From the NCBI GenBank assembly GCA_014058405.1, contig CP047423.1, positions 2,356,001 through 2,420,000 on the forward strand: a stretch of DNA of 64,000 nt, read 5' to 3'. The stretch comes from Candidatus Nitrospira kreftii. Lineage in GTDB: Bacteria; Nitrospirota; Nitrospiria; Nitrospirales; Nitrospiraceae. Below are positions 1-8,589 of the stretch, one piece after another. Within the stretch, counting starts at the first letter, position 1. Each line of letters starts with the position of its first letter. The position numbers and the translations under genes were made by a program. The notes beneath the pieces are model-generated. The model was not told the DNA's origin. It worked only from the letters and a program-made list of their open reading frames with translations, and made no database searches.

Positions 1-636
1 GGCCCAACTTTCCATATAGGCGTGAAATCCGCATTGCATATAGAAGGTACGGCGGCCCTTATTCAGATAGATCGGGCCGACCAGCGATTTACCGGGAGCA
101 TGGTTATGCAACGCATGGAGATCTCCCCGTCGATGCTGATGGTTCATCACAAGCGGTGTGTTGAACAATACGCGAGCGCCCGCCTCCGGCGATGTTTCAT
201 ACCCTTGAATGTCGTGCATAACAGGATCCATGTTGATCACTTCGACTGCATGCCCGTTCCGGACGACCGTCATAAACGGCTGGAACATGCAATCGCGCGC
301 TTCGATCAACGGAACAGACACCTCGAAAGGTTTCCCGGCTTCGACCCCTTCCAGAAGCACAATGGCATCCTTTAATCCTCCCTGATGGCCCACGACAAAG
401 TCATGGAGCAGGCGCCACCCACGACCGTTGGAAATGCGGCCACAATAGGCAGGGTCAGGAAACGTGACGAGATTGAACCCCTTTGGCTCAGGCACCGGCC
501 CGTCAAGTCTGATCGTACCTTCAATCGTTCCGCCATGCTCAACCTCGACCACTTCATAGGCGTAACCAGGTACAATCCCCATCGATAGGACGAGGACCCC
601 GATTCCAAACGCGAACGACGTACTTCTTGCGCTCAA
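1..636 (-). CDS. Exported cupredoxin-like protein, partial (3' end outside window)
   Basis: The first 212 codons are visible and the 3' end runs off the window. The frame opens at a TTG with a GAGGAG ribosome site about 6 nt upstream; no ATG is available before the signal peptide. A hydrophobic N-terminal segment ending near PGYA-YE suggests export. The protein is clearly a paralog of the next gene: both share PVPEPKGFN-like, CGRIS, NMDPVMHDIQ and MQCGFHAYMESW stretches. The conserved His of MHDIQ plus Cys, His and Met of CGFHAYM look like the four ligands of a type 1 (blue) copper site. By comparison with the paralog, a carboxypeptidase-regulatory-like domain probably follows outside the window. 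It lies 24 bp downstream of the paralog, so the two are probably cotranscribed. Its role is unknown; a small copper electron carrier or copper donor for the nearby oxidases is inference. Confidence 0.75.
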   Translation of the reverse strand, partial: MSARSTSFAFGIGVLVLSMGIVPGYAYEVVEVEHGGTIEGTIRLDGPVPEPKGFNLVTFPDPAYCGRISNGRGWRLLHDFVVGHQGGLKDAIVLLEGVEAGKPFEVSVPLIEARDCMFQPFMTVVRNGHAVEVINMDPVMHDIQGYETSPEAGARVLFNTPLVMNHQHRRGDLHALHNHAPGKSLVGPIYLNKGRRTFYMQCGFHAYMESWA

Positions 637-660
637 TTTCTTCTCCTCTTCCCGAGCTCT

Positions 661-1596
661 TCAGTGGCGCTGTTTCTCGATCATCGGATCAATTTCTTTC
701 TTGGTTTCTTCGGTCACGTTGAACCGGTTGTACGCATGATCAAGCACCTCGTTGGCGTAGAGTCGCCCGGTCGGGGCCGCGACCACCAGTTGAGTGTCGA
801 CGATCCCCTTTGGACCGACCGTCACTGTCTGTTCGGTGGTACTCCGAACATAGGGATGCCACACCACAAGCTTGTAGGTTCCAGGCGGCACATCAGTCAG
901 GGTGAATCTCCCCTGCTCGTCGGTCTTGGCAAAGTAGGGATTCGTGACGGCAACCCCCCAACTCTCCATGTAGGCGTGAAACCCGCATTGCATGACGAAC
1001 ACCCGCCGGCCCTTGCTCAGGTTGACCAATTGTTTCATCGGCGCACCGGCCATATGTTTATGATACATCCCCGCGTCACTGCGGTCCTTTAGATTCCGAG
1101 GATGGGCCGGATTCATCGGAAGGGGGACATTGAATAAGACCCGTGGCCCGAGATGGGACGTCTCGTACGCTTGGATGTCGTGCATGACCGGGTCCATGTT
1201 GACGACCGTCACCGGCTGATTGTCACGAACGACTGTCGTGAAGGGGAGAAAGAGGCAATCTTTTGCCTCAATTTGCCGAGCGCCGTCATCCTCGAAGGGC
1301 TTCCCGGTCTCAACCCCTTCTAGGTAGACAAGGACCTCTCGAAATTCACCCTCAGGACCAATATTAAACGGCTGCAGGATGCGCCAGCCTTCGCCGTCAG
1401 AAATACGGCCGCAATAAAACTGGTCGGGCAGCGTCGTGAGATTGTAGCCTTTCGGCTTGGGCACCTGCCCATCCAGCTTTACGGTCCCGGTGAGGGTTCC
1501 GCCCTCTGAGACCGTTACTTCCTTGTAGGCATAGACCGGCGACCCGATCGCGAAGGTCATCACTACGGCAATTAAGGCATATCGTGTCAGATTCAT
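661..1596 (-). CDS. Exported cupredoxin-like protein with C-terminal carboxypeptidase-regulatory-like domain
   Basis: This 311-aa protein begins with a signal peptide of about 23 residues ending VYA. Residues about 24-215 form a plastocyanin-like unit: His near residue 138 (PVMHDIQ) and the Cys-x2-His-x2-Met cluster near 203-209 (QCGFHAYM) fit type 1 copper ligands. Residues about 220-285 (YFAKTDEQGRF, DVPPGTYKLVVWHP) fit a carboxypeptidase-regulatory-like beta sandwich. A good ribosome site (AGGAGGAG) precedes the ATG. The gene follows the terminator of the 1610-aa oxidase and is followed after 24 bp by a paralog. Such proteins are usually annotated only as regulatory-like or methylamine-utilization-type proteins. 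I infer a periplasmic copper redox partner; no substrate can be named. Confidence 0.8.
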   Translation of the reverse strand: MNLTRYALIAVVMTFAIGSPVYAYKEVTVSEGGTLTGTVKLDGQVPKPKGYNLTTLPDQFYCGRISDGEGWRILQPFNIGPEGEFREVLVYLEGVETGKPFEDDGARQIEAKDCLFLPFTTVVRDNQPVTVVNMDPVMHDIQAYETSHLGPRVLFNVPLPMNPAHPRNLKDRSDAGMYHKHMAGAPMKQLVNLSKGRRVFVMQCGFHAYMESWGVAVTNPYFAKTDEQGRFTLTDVPPGTYKLVVWHPYVRSTTEQTVTVGPKGIVDTQLVVAAPTGRLYANEVLDHAYNRFNVTEETKKEIDPMIEKQRH

Positions 1597-1703
1597 TGGT
1601 CTGCTCCTCCTACCATCTCTTATACAGATATTGAGCAGTCGGATATTGCATAAACCAGATTATACCGAGTTCCGCTCCAGATTGCAGGACTCGTCAGACT
1701 TGA

Positions 1704-1742
1704 TAAAAAACGGGGGAGCCGCGCATCCTGCACGGCTCCCCC
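1704..1742 (-). terminator. Intrinsic terminator of the 1610-aa oxidase gene
   Basis: A perfect 10-bp stem (GGGGGAGCCG with CGGCTCCCCC) with an 11-nt loop is followed, on the minus strand, by a GTTTTTTA run. It lies about 30 bp beyond the stop codon. A near-copy lies after the second oxidase gene. Confidence 0.88.
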
Positions 1743-1772
1743 TTCTCTTTCTCCGCAGAATTCCTGAGCGAC

Positions 1773-4700
1773 TTACTTCATCGCCGCAGGAATAGCCTGA
1801 GGTTGCTCCTGGGCTTCCGCGTGCTTAGCACCGACTCCACCAGCGCTCAGCGGCTGGAGCCGCTTGTCACCGCTCGGCAGAACTCGCAGATAGCCCCACT
1901 GCCCAGACTGCGAATACGGCAACCGCTGGTTACTGTAGACATAGTCGCCGGACAATCGGTATGGCCCTCCAGCCGAAGGAATAAATACATCGAGAGTCTC
2001 AGATCCGGAGAACTCTACGACACTGATCTGGTCCGCGCCTCGCATGAATGGCTCGATCGGCCATTCATGTTTTTCGACGCCGAACATCCCGTTCTGCTCG
2101 TTGTTGACGCCGATAACATGGATGCGAACCGGATCACCGGCATGTGATTCGATGATCGGTGTTGCCGGATCTTCAGGCTTGTCCGCCTTACAAGGCTGGA
2201 ACATCTTCCCGAGTGAACAACCCTGCTCTTCCCGGTACAAGTATGGTTCAGACCGGTAGTTGATGCCGGTTAAACCCGCGACATTCTGCACATACGGCAT
2301 AAAGCTCGTGCCGATGATGTTATCCTCGTCCTGGAAAAACAAGGCCACATCTCGATAGTTCGAACGCATTTCGTTTCCAGGGACAGACCGATCCACGATC
2401 ACATCGGCCGCCCAGGCATTCTTGTTCGACAGATCGACCCCGGTCTTCGGATCTCGGTACTTTGATCCCTTCGGACCGACCACGATCGCACCGAACAAGC
2501 CGTTCCGTGGATTGGTCATCACATTGCCCCAGTCCCAGACGAGGGAAGTGGTCTCCCCATTGAACGGATCGGCATAGTAGGTGTAGACCCGTTCACTACC
2601 TGGAACGATCGTCTGATCGCCGGGATTATTTCCGACATTGGCTCCCATCGAATCCTTCGGATCGAACGCGAGTCCAATCGCGGAGAATGAAGCCTTACTC
2701 TCCTTCATCTTATTTTTGAGAGTCACCTTGACGCAGTCTCCGACGTTTACCCGAAGCGTCAGTGGCATTGGTTGAGAGTTTCCAGACACCTTCGCCACAT
2801 CGTCCTCCAGCGCATAAATCTTTGCATCTGGATTGGCGAGCTGTATCTTCCGCTCAAAATCCACTTCGATAGTTTCCGGAGCCTTCGGATTAAAGGTCAT
2901 CGACGGATAGTCCATCGCCACCACGTTGAAGCTCTTGACCGGAGCGTCGGCAGGACACACCGGCAAGGCCTTCGGGATCTCACCTTTATTCGAGAACCCC
3001 GCCGGCAATTTCTTCAGATCGGGTTGTTCCTTGTCATACACCCGGAGAATCCCCCATCCACCTTCCGACAGCTTTGAGGATCGGCCGTTAAAGTGGATGA
3101 AATCTCCCGCTTGATGACGAGGGCCACCGGCTTCCGGCACCACCAAGTCATACCGTTCGGCAATGCCGACATGGATGGAGTTCTTCCGGTTGGCATCGGG
3201 CGCATACCGTTCCGTCCAGAATGAATGGCCTGACAAGGTCCACGTCATGGTCTCATTCATGAGGGTATGCAACAGCCGGAACACCATAGTGTCGCCCGTA
3301 TACGCCCTCAGAAGCGGCGTATAGGGATCTCCATGGATCTGGCTGTTGAAGATTTGCGACACATCCGGATTCGTCGCCAAACGCTGGGCGATTGGTCCCG
3401 CCCGGAAGTTCAGGCCGCTTCCGGTGGTGTGTGTTCCACCGTTCAGGAACGGCATCGGAGTCATATAAATCTTTTCCGGCATGGCAAAGGACACGGTCTT
3501 CCCTGCCTCCAGAGCCACCTCAATAGGCTGTCCTGGAGGATTCCCTGCCGTCACAATATTCACGGTATGCGGCACCGTATCATGCACCTGAACCATGAGC
3601 TCACGGAAGCTGTTGTTCACCCCATGCCCCACGGGTTCGTTGGTATGAATATCCGCGATAGGACCGCTACGGATTTGTTTCCCTGTCGTGGGATCGTGGT
3701 AGGTCGATCCCACCGGTTCGGCGATAAACGTCCCGAATCCACCATGTGGCCAGGTCGTCGCTCCGAATGCGTGGTCGTGCCAAAACACCGTTCCCACGTC
3801 CGCATCCACCCAGAACCGTTGACGGACAAACTCTACGGTCACAATGTCCTTGGCTGGGTGATCGTTCTTTAACCCCTTGGACAGTGTAATCTGATTGCCC
3901 TTAATGGCCTTGATACGCGCGATCTCGTTTCCCTTCACGTTATCGGCTCCGACCATGATCAAGGTGCCGGCGTGATACTGTTTGGCATTCTTCACTGAAA
4001 TCGTATTGGCCCCTTTCTTCACCGCCGAGGTCAATACGGTATTCATCGGAGCAGGGAGCCCCTTCGGATTCTTCTTCTCGAGCATCGTGAACGGACGGAC
4101 CGATTGCTCATATGAGAATCCGGTGATCACGCCGTCCGATGCTTGATTGTCGAACTGCAGGAAGTGCCAATGCGTGTTGATCTTCGACGCTTGGAAATTG
4201 GTGTAGTCGTCGTCGTCCCACTCACTGGTCAAGGTCCAGTCGACACAATCGTAAATGTTGCCGCGCACGACCAACGGGTACTTGAGATCGTCGTTGGCCC
4301 GAATCGCCGCTTCCTCTTCGTGCAACACGTAGATCAAGCCGTTCTGATCGATCACCGCCGGCTCCTTACCTTGAGCCTTGGCAATCTTGATCGGCACCTT
4401 GATGAAATGCACATTGTAGCTCTTCCGCCCAGCATTGGTCGGACAGAGACTCCAATTCCCCTGCTCACCAGGCTTGGCTTGATCAAGACTCTCTTCTCCA
4501 TTATCGTCACGCCGGATCATCTCCAGCCATGGCGCCCCGACGTGATTCGGAGAAAACATCACGCGTTTTCCAAAGTGCGGGGTGAGATGTGGCCAGGCCA
4601 CCTTCCCTGTCAACGGCTCGAACATAATCGGGTGCCGTTTGCCGGGATGAGATGACTTATATTTTGGATTCTCGACGGCGCTTTCCTTTTCACTCATGGC

Positions 4701-6605
4701 ACGATTGCCGTCCCAGATCCAATCCAACACGGTGGCGTCGTAGGATACGATCTGACCCTTCTCATCATCCTTATGGCCCGGCTTGCCGGCAGGTGGCAAC
4801 TGCATCGCGACCCAATCCTTGACCGTGATCGTGGCCGGATTTCCCTTCCAGTTGCTCTTCCCCTTCTCGATGATCTTGAATTGGGTCCCGAACCAGTCAA
4901 CGGTCTGCCCGACCAACTTGTCAGACGAGATCGGTTCCTTAATACGACCTTTCCGATCGGGCAACTCACGCAGATCCGGCATCACGTCATTCCGCATATC
5001 GCCCTGCTGGATCGTATTGTACACGCGCCAGTAGCCCCACATGCCGGACACATAGTGATGCGCCACATGGCAGTGGAACAGAAAATCGCCGGCCAGCTGT
5101 TGGCAAAGACCGGAACCGCACTCCGTTTCCAGGTCTAAGGCTTCCGAGGGACCGATGACTTCTACGTCAACACGATCCGTCTTATGACGGATGACAGGAT
5201 ACTTAACCGGGCCATTGACCGCCGTGGCCCAGAGATTCATGTCATCAATGGCCCTCGGACTCCGCGGCCAGCGAATCGATCCTCCGTGCGGATGATGGCT
5301 GTGGAACACTTCAGACCCGCCATGGACAAGGCGGAACTTCGCCGGGTCCCCGATGTAGGATCGAGGGATTGTGGGAGAGGCATCGCCGAAAGTATAGGAA
5401 CTATACCCCATCGACTCATCCTCAAACCCAAAGTATTCATGCTGCAAATGCATATTATTGATGCCGAATGGCTCACTGCGATAATTGATCGCTCGGCCAC
5501 CAGGGCGATAGGTATCGGTCAACGGATCACGTTGAGGCAGGAAATCACCCTTCTTGTTGAGCGGACGGAAGGCTTCGTCGCCGACTTCATGGTAATACAA
5601 AACGAACTCCCGGAAGTCCGGACCAGTTCCGTTCTTGATCATGACCTGCCAGCCGCTTGTGGCTGGAGTCGCATCTCCCGTTCCGAGCGGTTCCCAGTAT
5701 GTTGAGCCGCGTGGCTCCACAACGAAAGAACCGAACATTCCCATGACGGTCAGTTCGCGATCGTTACTATAGGTATGGAACTGGCGAACTCCCTCCTGCG
5801 TGTTGGGATGGATGTACCACTCCAAGTCCACGGACTTATCTTTGCCGGCGATGGCATCAGAATTCGTCGTGATTGCCGCAGCGCCTGTCTTACTCACGAC
5901 CATCGACGAGCCATGAATGTGCAAGCTGACGTCCTCGCCGCCTTCTAATTTGTTGCTCAGCTTGATCTTGACACAGTCTCCCTGATTCGCACGAATCGTC
6001 AGTGGCTGAATCCACTGCGCTTGCACGCCCGGGATCACGGCCCCGGGGTCGAACCCATCCTTATCGCGTGCTTCACGATTCGTTGTCTCTTCGGCTCTGA
6101 CCTTGTCGATATCCTCATCCAGCACATACATGTATCCCGGATAAAAATCGAGCCACTGGTTGAGCGTGATCTCGACATTGATCGCAGAGACATTGTACTG
6201 CTTCACCGGCGCCGTCGCAGGACACTTGCCTCCTCCGGTCGCAGCCACCGGCTCGACCCGAGGATCGGACATGAGCAACATATCCTGCCCGCCGGCTCCG
6301 TATTGGTGCATCATGGCCGACGTGTTGTACATGCCTGTATTGACCGCCTGTACCTGCGGATCCTTGGACATATGGTCCATGATGCGCTGGTGTTGCTGCT
6401 CGACCATCGCGGACCGTTCGCCTTTTCCTGACATGGCGTCCTCGACGATCGTTTGCCCCTTGAGCTGTTCCGCCCAGGCCGGCAGCTGATGGTTCATCGC
6501 GACATGAGAGGGACTCTCGGCGGTCACCAGTGCCGGCATAGCCAACAACGCCATGCCCGCAAGCCCTCTCAGGACTCTGGTTGATGGGGAATGAAAACGA
6601 TACAT
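1773..6605 (-). CDS. Six-domain multicopper oxidase (MnxG/MofA-like), exported, copy A
   Basis: The 1610-aa protein has a signal peptide, a Met/His-rich N-terminal stretch (residues about 85-115) and six cupredoxin domains in three pairs (about 130-310, 318-525, 722-968, 1000-1188, 1217-1382, 1415-1582). Canonical copper motifs are visible: HSHHPHG near residue 437 and HCHVAHHYVSGM near 515 (the HCHxxxHxxxxM type 1/type 3 signature) in domain 2; HWH near 815 and WHDHAFG near 943 in domain 3. Domain 1 holds an extra HIHG near 228. The length and domain layout match the large Mn(II)-oxidase class (MnxG about 1200 aa and MofA about 1660 aa, from memory) better than laccases. It probably oxidises a substrate in the periplasm or at the cell surface; Mn(II) is a hypothesis only. 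It has its own promoter, leader hairpin and terminator, and the AAGGAGG ribosome site is strong. A paralog lies at 8590-13518. Confidence 0.88.
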   Translation of the reverse strand: MYRFHSPSTRVLRGLAGMALLAMPALVTAESPSHVAMNHQLPAWAEQLKGQTIVEDAMSGKGERSAMVEQQHQRIMDHMSKDPQVQAVNTGMYNTSAMMHQYGAGGQDMLLMSDPRVEPVAATGGGKCPATAPVKQYNVSAINVEITLNQWLDFYPGYMYVLDEDIDKVRAEETTNREARDKDGFDPGAVIPGVQAQWIQPLTIRANQGDCVKIKLSNKLEGGEDVSLHIHGSSMVVSKTGAAAITTNSDAIAGKDKSVDLEWYIHPNTQEGVRQFHTYSNDRELTVMGMFGSFVVEPRGSTYWEPLGTGDATPATSGWQVMIKNGTGPDFREFVLYYHEVGDEAFRPLNKKGDFLPQRDPLTDTYRPGGRAINYRSEPFGINNMHLQHEYFGFEDESMGYSSYTFGDASPTIPRSYIGDPAKFRLVHGGSEVFHSHHPHGGSIRWPRSPRAIDDMNLWATAVNGPVKYPVIRHKTDRVDVEVIGPSEALDLETECGSGLCQQLAGDFLFHCHVAHHYVSGMWGYWRVYNTIQQGDMRNDVMPDLRELPDRKGRIKEPISSDKLVGQTVDWFGTQFKIIEKGKSNWKGNPATITVKDWVAMQLPPAGKPGHKDDEKGQIVSYDATVLDWIWDGNRAMSEKESAVENPKYKSSHPGKRHPIMFEPLTGKVAWPHLTPHFGKRVMFSPNHVGAPWLEMIRRDDNGEESLDQAKPGEQGNWSLCPTNAGRKSYNVHFIKVPIKIAKAQGKEPAVIDQNGLIYVLHEEEAAIRANDDLKYPLVVRGNIYDCVDWTLTSEWDDDDYTNFQASKINTHWHFLQFDNQASDGVITGFSYEQSVRPFTMLEKKNPKGLPAPMNTVLTSAVKKGANTISVKNAKQYHAGTLIMVGADNVKGNEIARIKAIKGNQITLSKGLKNDHPAKDIVTVEFVRQRFWVDADVGTVFWHDHAFGATTWPHGGFGTFIAEPVGSTYHDPTTGKQIRSGPIADIHTNEPVGHGVNNSFRELMVQVHDTVPHTVNIVTAGNPPGQPIEVALEAGKTVSFAMPEKIYMTPMPFLNGGTHTTGSGLNFRAGPIAQRLATNPDVSQIFNSQIHGDPYTPLLRAYTGDTMVFRLLHTLMNETMTWTLSGHSFWTERYAPDANRKNSIHVGIAERYDLVVPEAGGPRHQAGDFIHFNGRSSKLSEGGWGILRVYDKEQPDLKKLPAGFSNKGEIPKALPVCPADAPVKSFNVVAMDYPSMTFNPKAPETIEVDFERKIQLANPDAKIYALEDDVAKVSGNSQPMPLTLRVNVGDCVKVTLKNKMKESKASFSAIGLAFDPKDSMGANVGNNPGDQTIVPGSERVYTYYADPFNGETTSLVWDWGNVMTNPRNGLFGAIVVGPKGSKYRDPKTGVDLSNKNAWAADVIVDRSVPGNEMRSNYRDVALFFQDEDNIIGTSFMPYVQNVAGLTGINYRSEPYLYREEQGCSLGKMFQPCKADKPEDPATPIIESHAGDPVRIHVIGVNNEQNGMFGVEKHEWPIEPFMRGADQISVVEFSGSETLDVFIPSAGGPYRLSGDYVYSNQRLPYSQSGQWGYLRVLPSGDKRLQPLSAGGVGAKHAEAQEQPQAIPAAMK

Positions 6606-6633
6606 GGACCGACCTCCTTAAGAAAATAAGTAC

Positions 6634-6666
6634 GAGACCGACTGAGTCCGCTGCTCAGTCCGTCTC
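6634..6666 (-). other. Hairpin in the leader of the 1610-aa oxidase mRNA
   Basis: A near-perfect inverted repeat, GAGACCGACTGAG against CTCAGTCCGTCTC, stands 28 bp before the oxidase ATG. On the minus strand it is followed by a loosely T-rich stretch (GTACTTATTTTC). It could be a leaky terminator of the upstream gene, an attenuator or an mRNA-stabilising structure. Confidence 0.55.
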
Positions 6667-6769
6667 AAATGCTCCGCCCTAATTTGAAGAATCAGAAGAC
6701 AAGACAATATCGATTGCATAGAGAAGCCCTGAAAAAGAGACGTACTCATCTTCAAACGATAAGGGTTGC

Positions 6770-6798
6770 AAGATACTGAACTTCACATTGAGTGTCAA
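6770..6798 (-). promoter_or_regulatory. Sigma-70 promoter for the 1610-aa oxidase gene
   Basis: On the minus strand a perfect TTGACA (6793-6798) is separated by 17 bp from TATCTT (6770-6775). Transcription would begin near 6763 and give a leader of about 157 nt that contains the hairpin at 6634-6666. Confidence 0.6.
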
Positions 6799-6834
6799 GG
6801 TTCTGCTGCCGGAGATCTCTCTCTAGACGGGCCG

Positions 6835-7497
6835 CTAATGTCCGACGGGTGACTTCCGATTGGCCGTGTTCTGGAGATCCATCTCCAACACCATTGCACT
6901 CTCACGGTTCTTGGGATCCGTCTTGATGGGCATCCGGTCCACCATGAGCTTGATCACAGGAAGAGCCACGATAACAGGGGTCTTATCAGAGACATTGGAA
7001 TGGAGCGCAATGCGAATATTTTTAGGTCGATCGCTGGGGATGACTTCCGCGACGAGTTCCTTCCCCATGAACCCGACGAGCAATCCACTGCCGTCGGAGA
7101 GCTTATGGATTTCGTAGTCATTATCGGTCGACGCGGTCCGATCCAAGATCAGATCCGGACTTTGTGTGACCAGCGCCAACCCGAGGTGTGTCGGCGCAAT
7201 AAAGCCATAGCTCCCCGTCGGTGCGTCCGAGAACCGACCTCTGCCGACCCGAAGCTCGGTGACGCCGTTCTTCGTTCTCATCTGGCGCCGCAGCTCAACC
7301 TCACTGCCGGCGGTTTCAATTACGACAGCCGCGGGCGCAGCCTTTTGTATAGGCAACGTCTCGAGTTTTTCCCCCGAAGCAGTCTCGACACAGTTCGGGA
7401 TGCCGCTCAGACTCATGAATATGAGTACAAAGGCGACCATGGAGTACTGGCTCGGCCTGATGCGAGCGCTGTCGGACACGATATGGATATGACGCAT
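6835..7497 (-). CDS. Unknown exported protein of the copper-oxidase locus
   Basis: I do not recognise this 220-aa protein. The start chosen (MRHIHIVSD) has a GGAG site 6 nt upstream; a longer reading frame exists but would overlap the preceding gene. A hydrophobic segment at about residues 20-36 suggests a signal peptide or membrane anchor; the following Cys is not in a good lipobox. The remainder looks like beta-strand-rich periplasmic sequence, with a charged middle and no recognised motif or CxxC. It follows the formylglycine-enzyme-like gene at 7575 by 77 bp on the same strand and both lie between the two oxidase genes, so a part in oxidase maturation or surface assembly is possible. That is context only. 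Confidence 0.65.
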   Translation of the reverse strand: MRHIHIVSDSARIRPSQYSMVAFVLIFMSLSGIPNCVETASGEKLETLPIQKAAPAAVVIETAGSEVELRRQMRTKNGVTELRVGRGRFSDAPTGSYGFIAPTHLGLALVTQSPDLILDRTASTDNDYEIHKLSDGSGLLVGFMGKELVAEVIPSDRPKNIRIALHSNVSDKTPVIVALPVIKLMVDRMPIKTDPKNRESAMVLEMDLQNTANRKSPVGH

Positions 7498-7574
7498 GGT
7501 TTCTCCAGACACGCGAGGCTTATTCTTCTGAATTCTAAAAAGCCGACAGGGAAAAAGCAAACGCGGGTAGAAGC

Positions 7575-8468
7575 TCACGGAAGCTCGACCAATCGTGCCA
7601 CCTCTGATGTCGCGCATCGAAAACCAGTCAAATAGCTCCGGCGATCAGGGGGTGCGGCATTGCGGCCGGCGGACCGTGCGACCTCCGGGTCTTCATTCCA
7701 TGAGCCGCCGCGAAAAACCTTGAGCGCGCCAGTCGTTGGCCCTTGCGGGTTTAGTTCGCTACTCTGCCGATAGTATGCAGGCTCGAACCAGTCCGACACC
7801 CATTCGCTCACGTTTCCTGCCATCTGATACACACCGTACGGACTGACACCCTTGTCGTACCGATTGATGTTGGCCAGCGGGGGATACTTGAACCCCCGTT
7901 TCGAGCCTGGGTGTGCGATATTGCTCTTGATCCAACCGGCTGGTTCGTCGCCCCACGGAAAGATCCGCCCATCCATTCCACGCGCGGCTTTCTCCCACTC
8001 GGCTTCCGTCGGCAAGCGCTTGCCCGCCCACCGACAGTATGCATCGGCTTCATACCAGCTGACGTTGATCACCGGGTGCAGGGCACTTTTTTCTGGAAAT
8101 GGACGGTCTCGCCAAAATTTCGGCCATTCCATCCCCATCCCGAGCACGAAGCGCAAATACTCGACGTTCGAGACCTCGTACCGGTCGATCTGGAACCCAT
8201 CAAGGTAGACGCGACGTTGCGGCAGCTCCTGTGGACCGGCAGCACGATCCTTGTGCGGATCGCTTCCCATGAGAAATTCTCCGGTGGGGACTACTACCAT
8301 CCCGCTGGGCACCTCCAGCACCGCCAGGCGTTCCGGTTCGTCGAGCGGAGTCCAGAGTGGAGGCTGCATCGAGGACTCGTGATCCGCTAGACTAGGGCCG
8401 ACACAGAACATCGCCATCGCGCACATCTGAAAGACCACCAAGGTGGCGAGCCTGCCCCACCTCTTCAT
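7575..8468 (-). CDS. Exported formylglycine-generating-enzyme-like (SUMF1/NirV-type) protein
   Basis: This 297-aa protein has a signal peptide (residues 1-28) and a full FGE-sulfatase fold: VPTGEFLMGSD, GFQIDRYEVSNVEY, AYCRWAGKRLPTEAEWEKA, FPWGDE, YQMAGNVSEWVSDW, FRGGSW and a terminal LTGFRCA. Known formylglycine-generating enzymes use two cysteines near the C-terminus. Here only the one in GFRCA remains and the earlier position reads in an RSAGRNA context, so sulfatase activation is unlikely. Relatives such as NirV occur beside copper enzymes. The gene sits directly downstream of the 1642-aa oxidase terminator and upstream of the second oxidase, which suggests a structural or maturation role in this locus. 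No sulfatase is in the window. Confidence 0.85.
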   Translation of the reverse strand: MKRWGRLATLVVFQMCAMAMFCVGPSLADHESSMQPPLWTPLDEPERLAVLEVPSGMVVVPTGEFLMGSDPHKDRAAGPQELPQRRVYLDGFQIDRYEVSNVEYLRFVLGMGMEWPKFWRDRPFPEKSALHPVINVSWYEADAYCRWAGKRLPTEAEWEKAARGMDGRIFPWGDEPAGWIKSNIAHPGSKRGFKYPPLANINRYDKGVSPYGVYQMAGNVSEWVSDWFEPAYYRQSSELNPQGPTTGALKVFRGGSWNEDPEVARSAGRNAAPPDRRSYLTGFRCATSEVARLVELP

Positions 8469-8526
8469 GGCAACGTCATCCTAACCATACCATTCAACCT
8501 GCAACGGGCTTACTGAATCATCAAAC

Positions 8527-8560
8527 AAAAGGGGGAGCCGTTCTCACCTACGACTCCCCC
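8527..8560 (-). terminator. Intrinsic terminator of the 1642-aa oxidase gene
   Basis: The stem GGGGGAGCCG/CGACTCCCCC has one mismatch and a 10-nt loop, and is followed on the minus strand by TTTTGTTTG. It is almost the same as the terminator of the paralogous gene at 1704-1742. Confidence 0.82.
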
Positions 8561-8589
8561 TCCTGTTTGTGAGGCCCTGTCCGATCGGT

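Noticed and set aside
1597..1703. Promoter for the cupredoxin gene at 1596
   Set aside because: A TATAAT is present on the minus strand but no acceptable -35 lies at 16-18 bp.
7575..8468. Active sulfatase-maturing enzyme
   Set aside because: One of the two catalytic cysteines is absent and no sulfatase is nearby.
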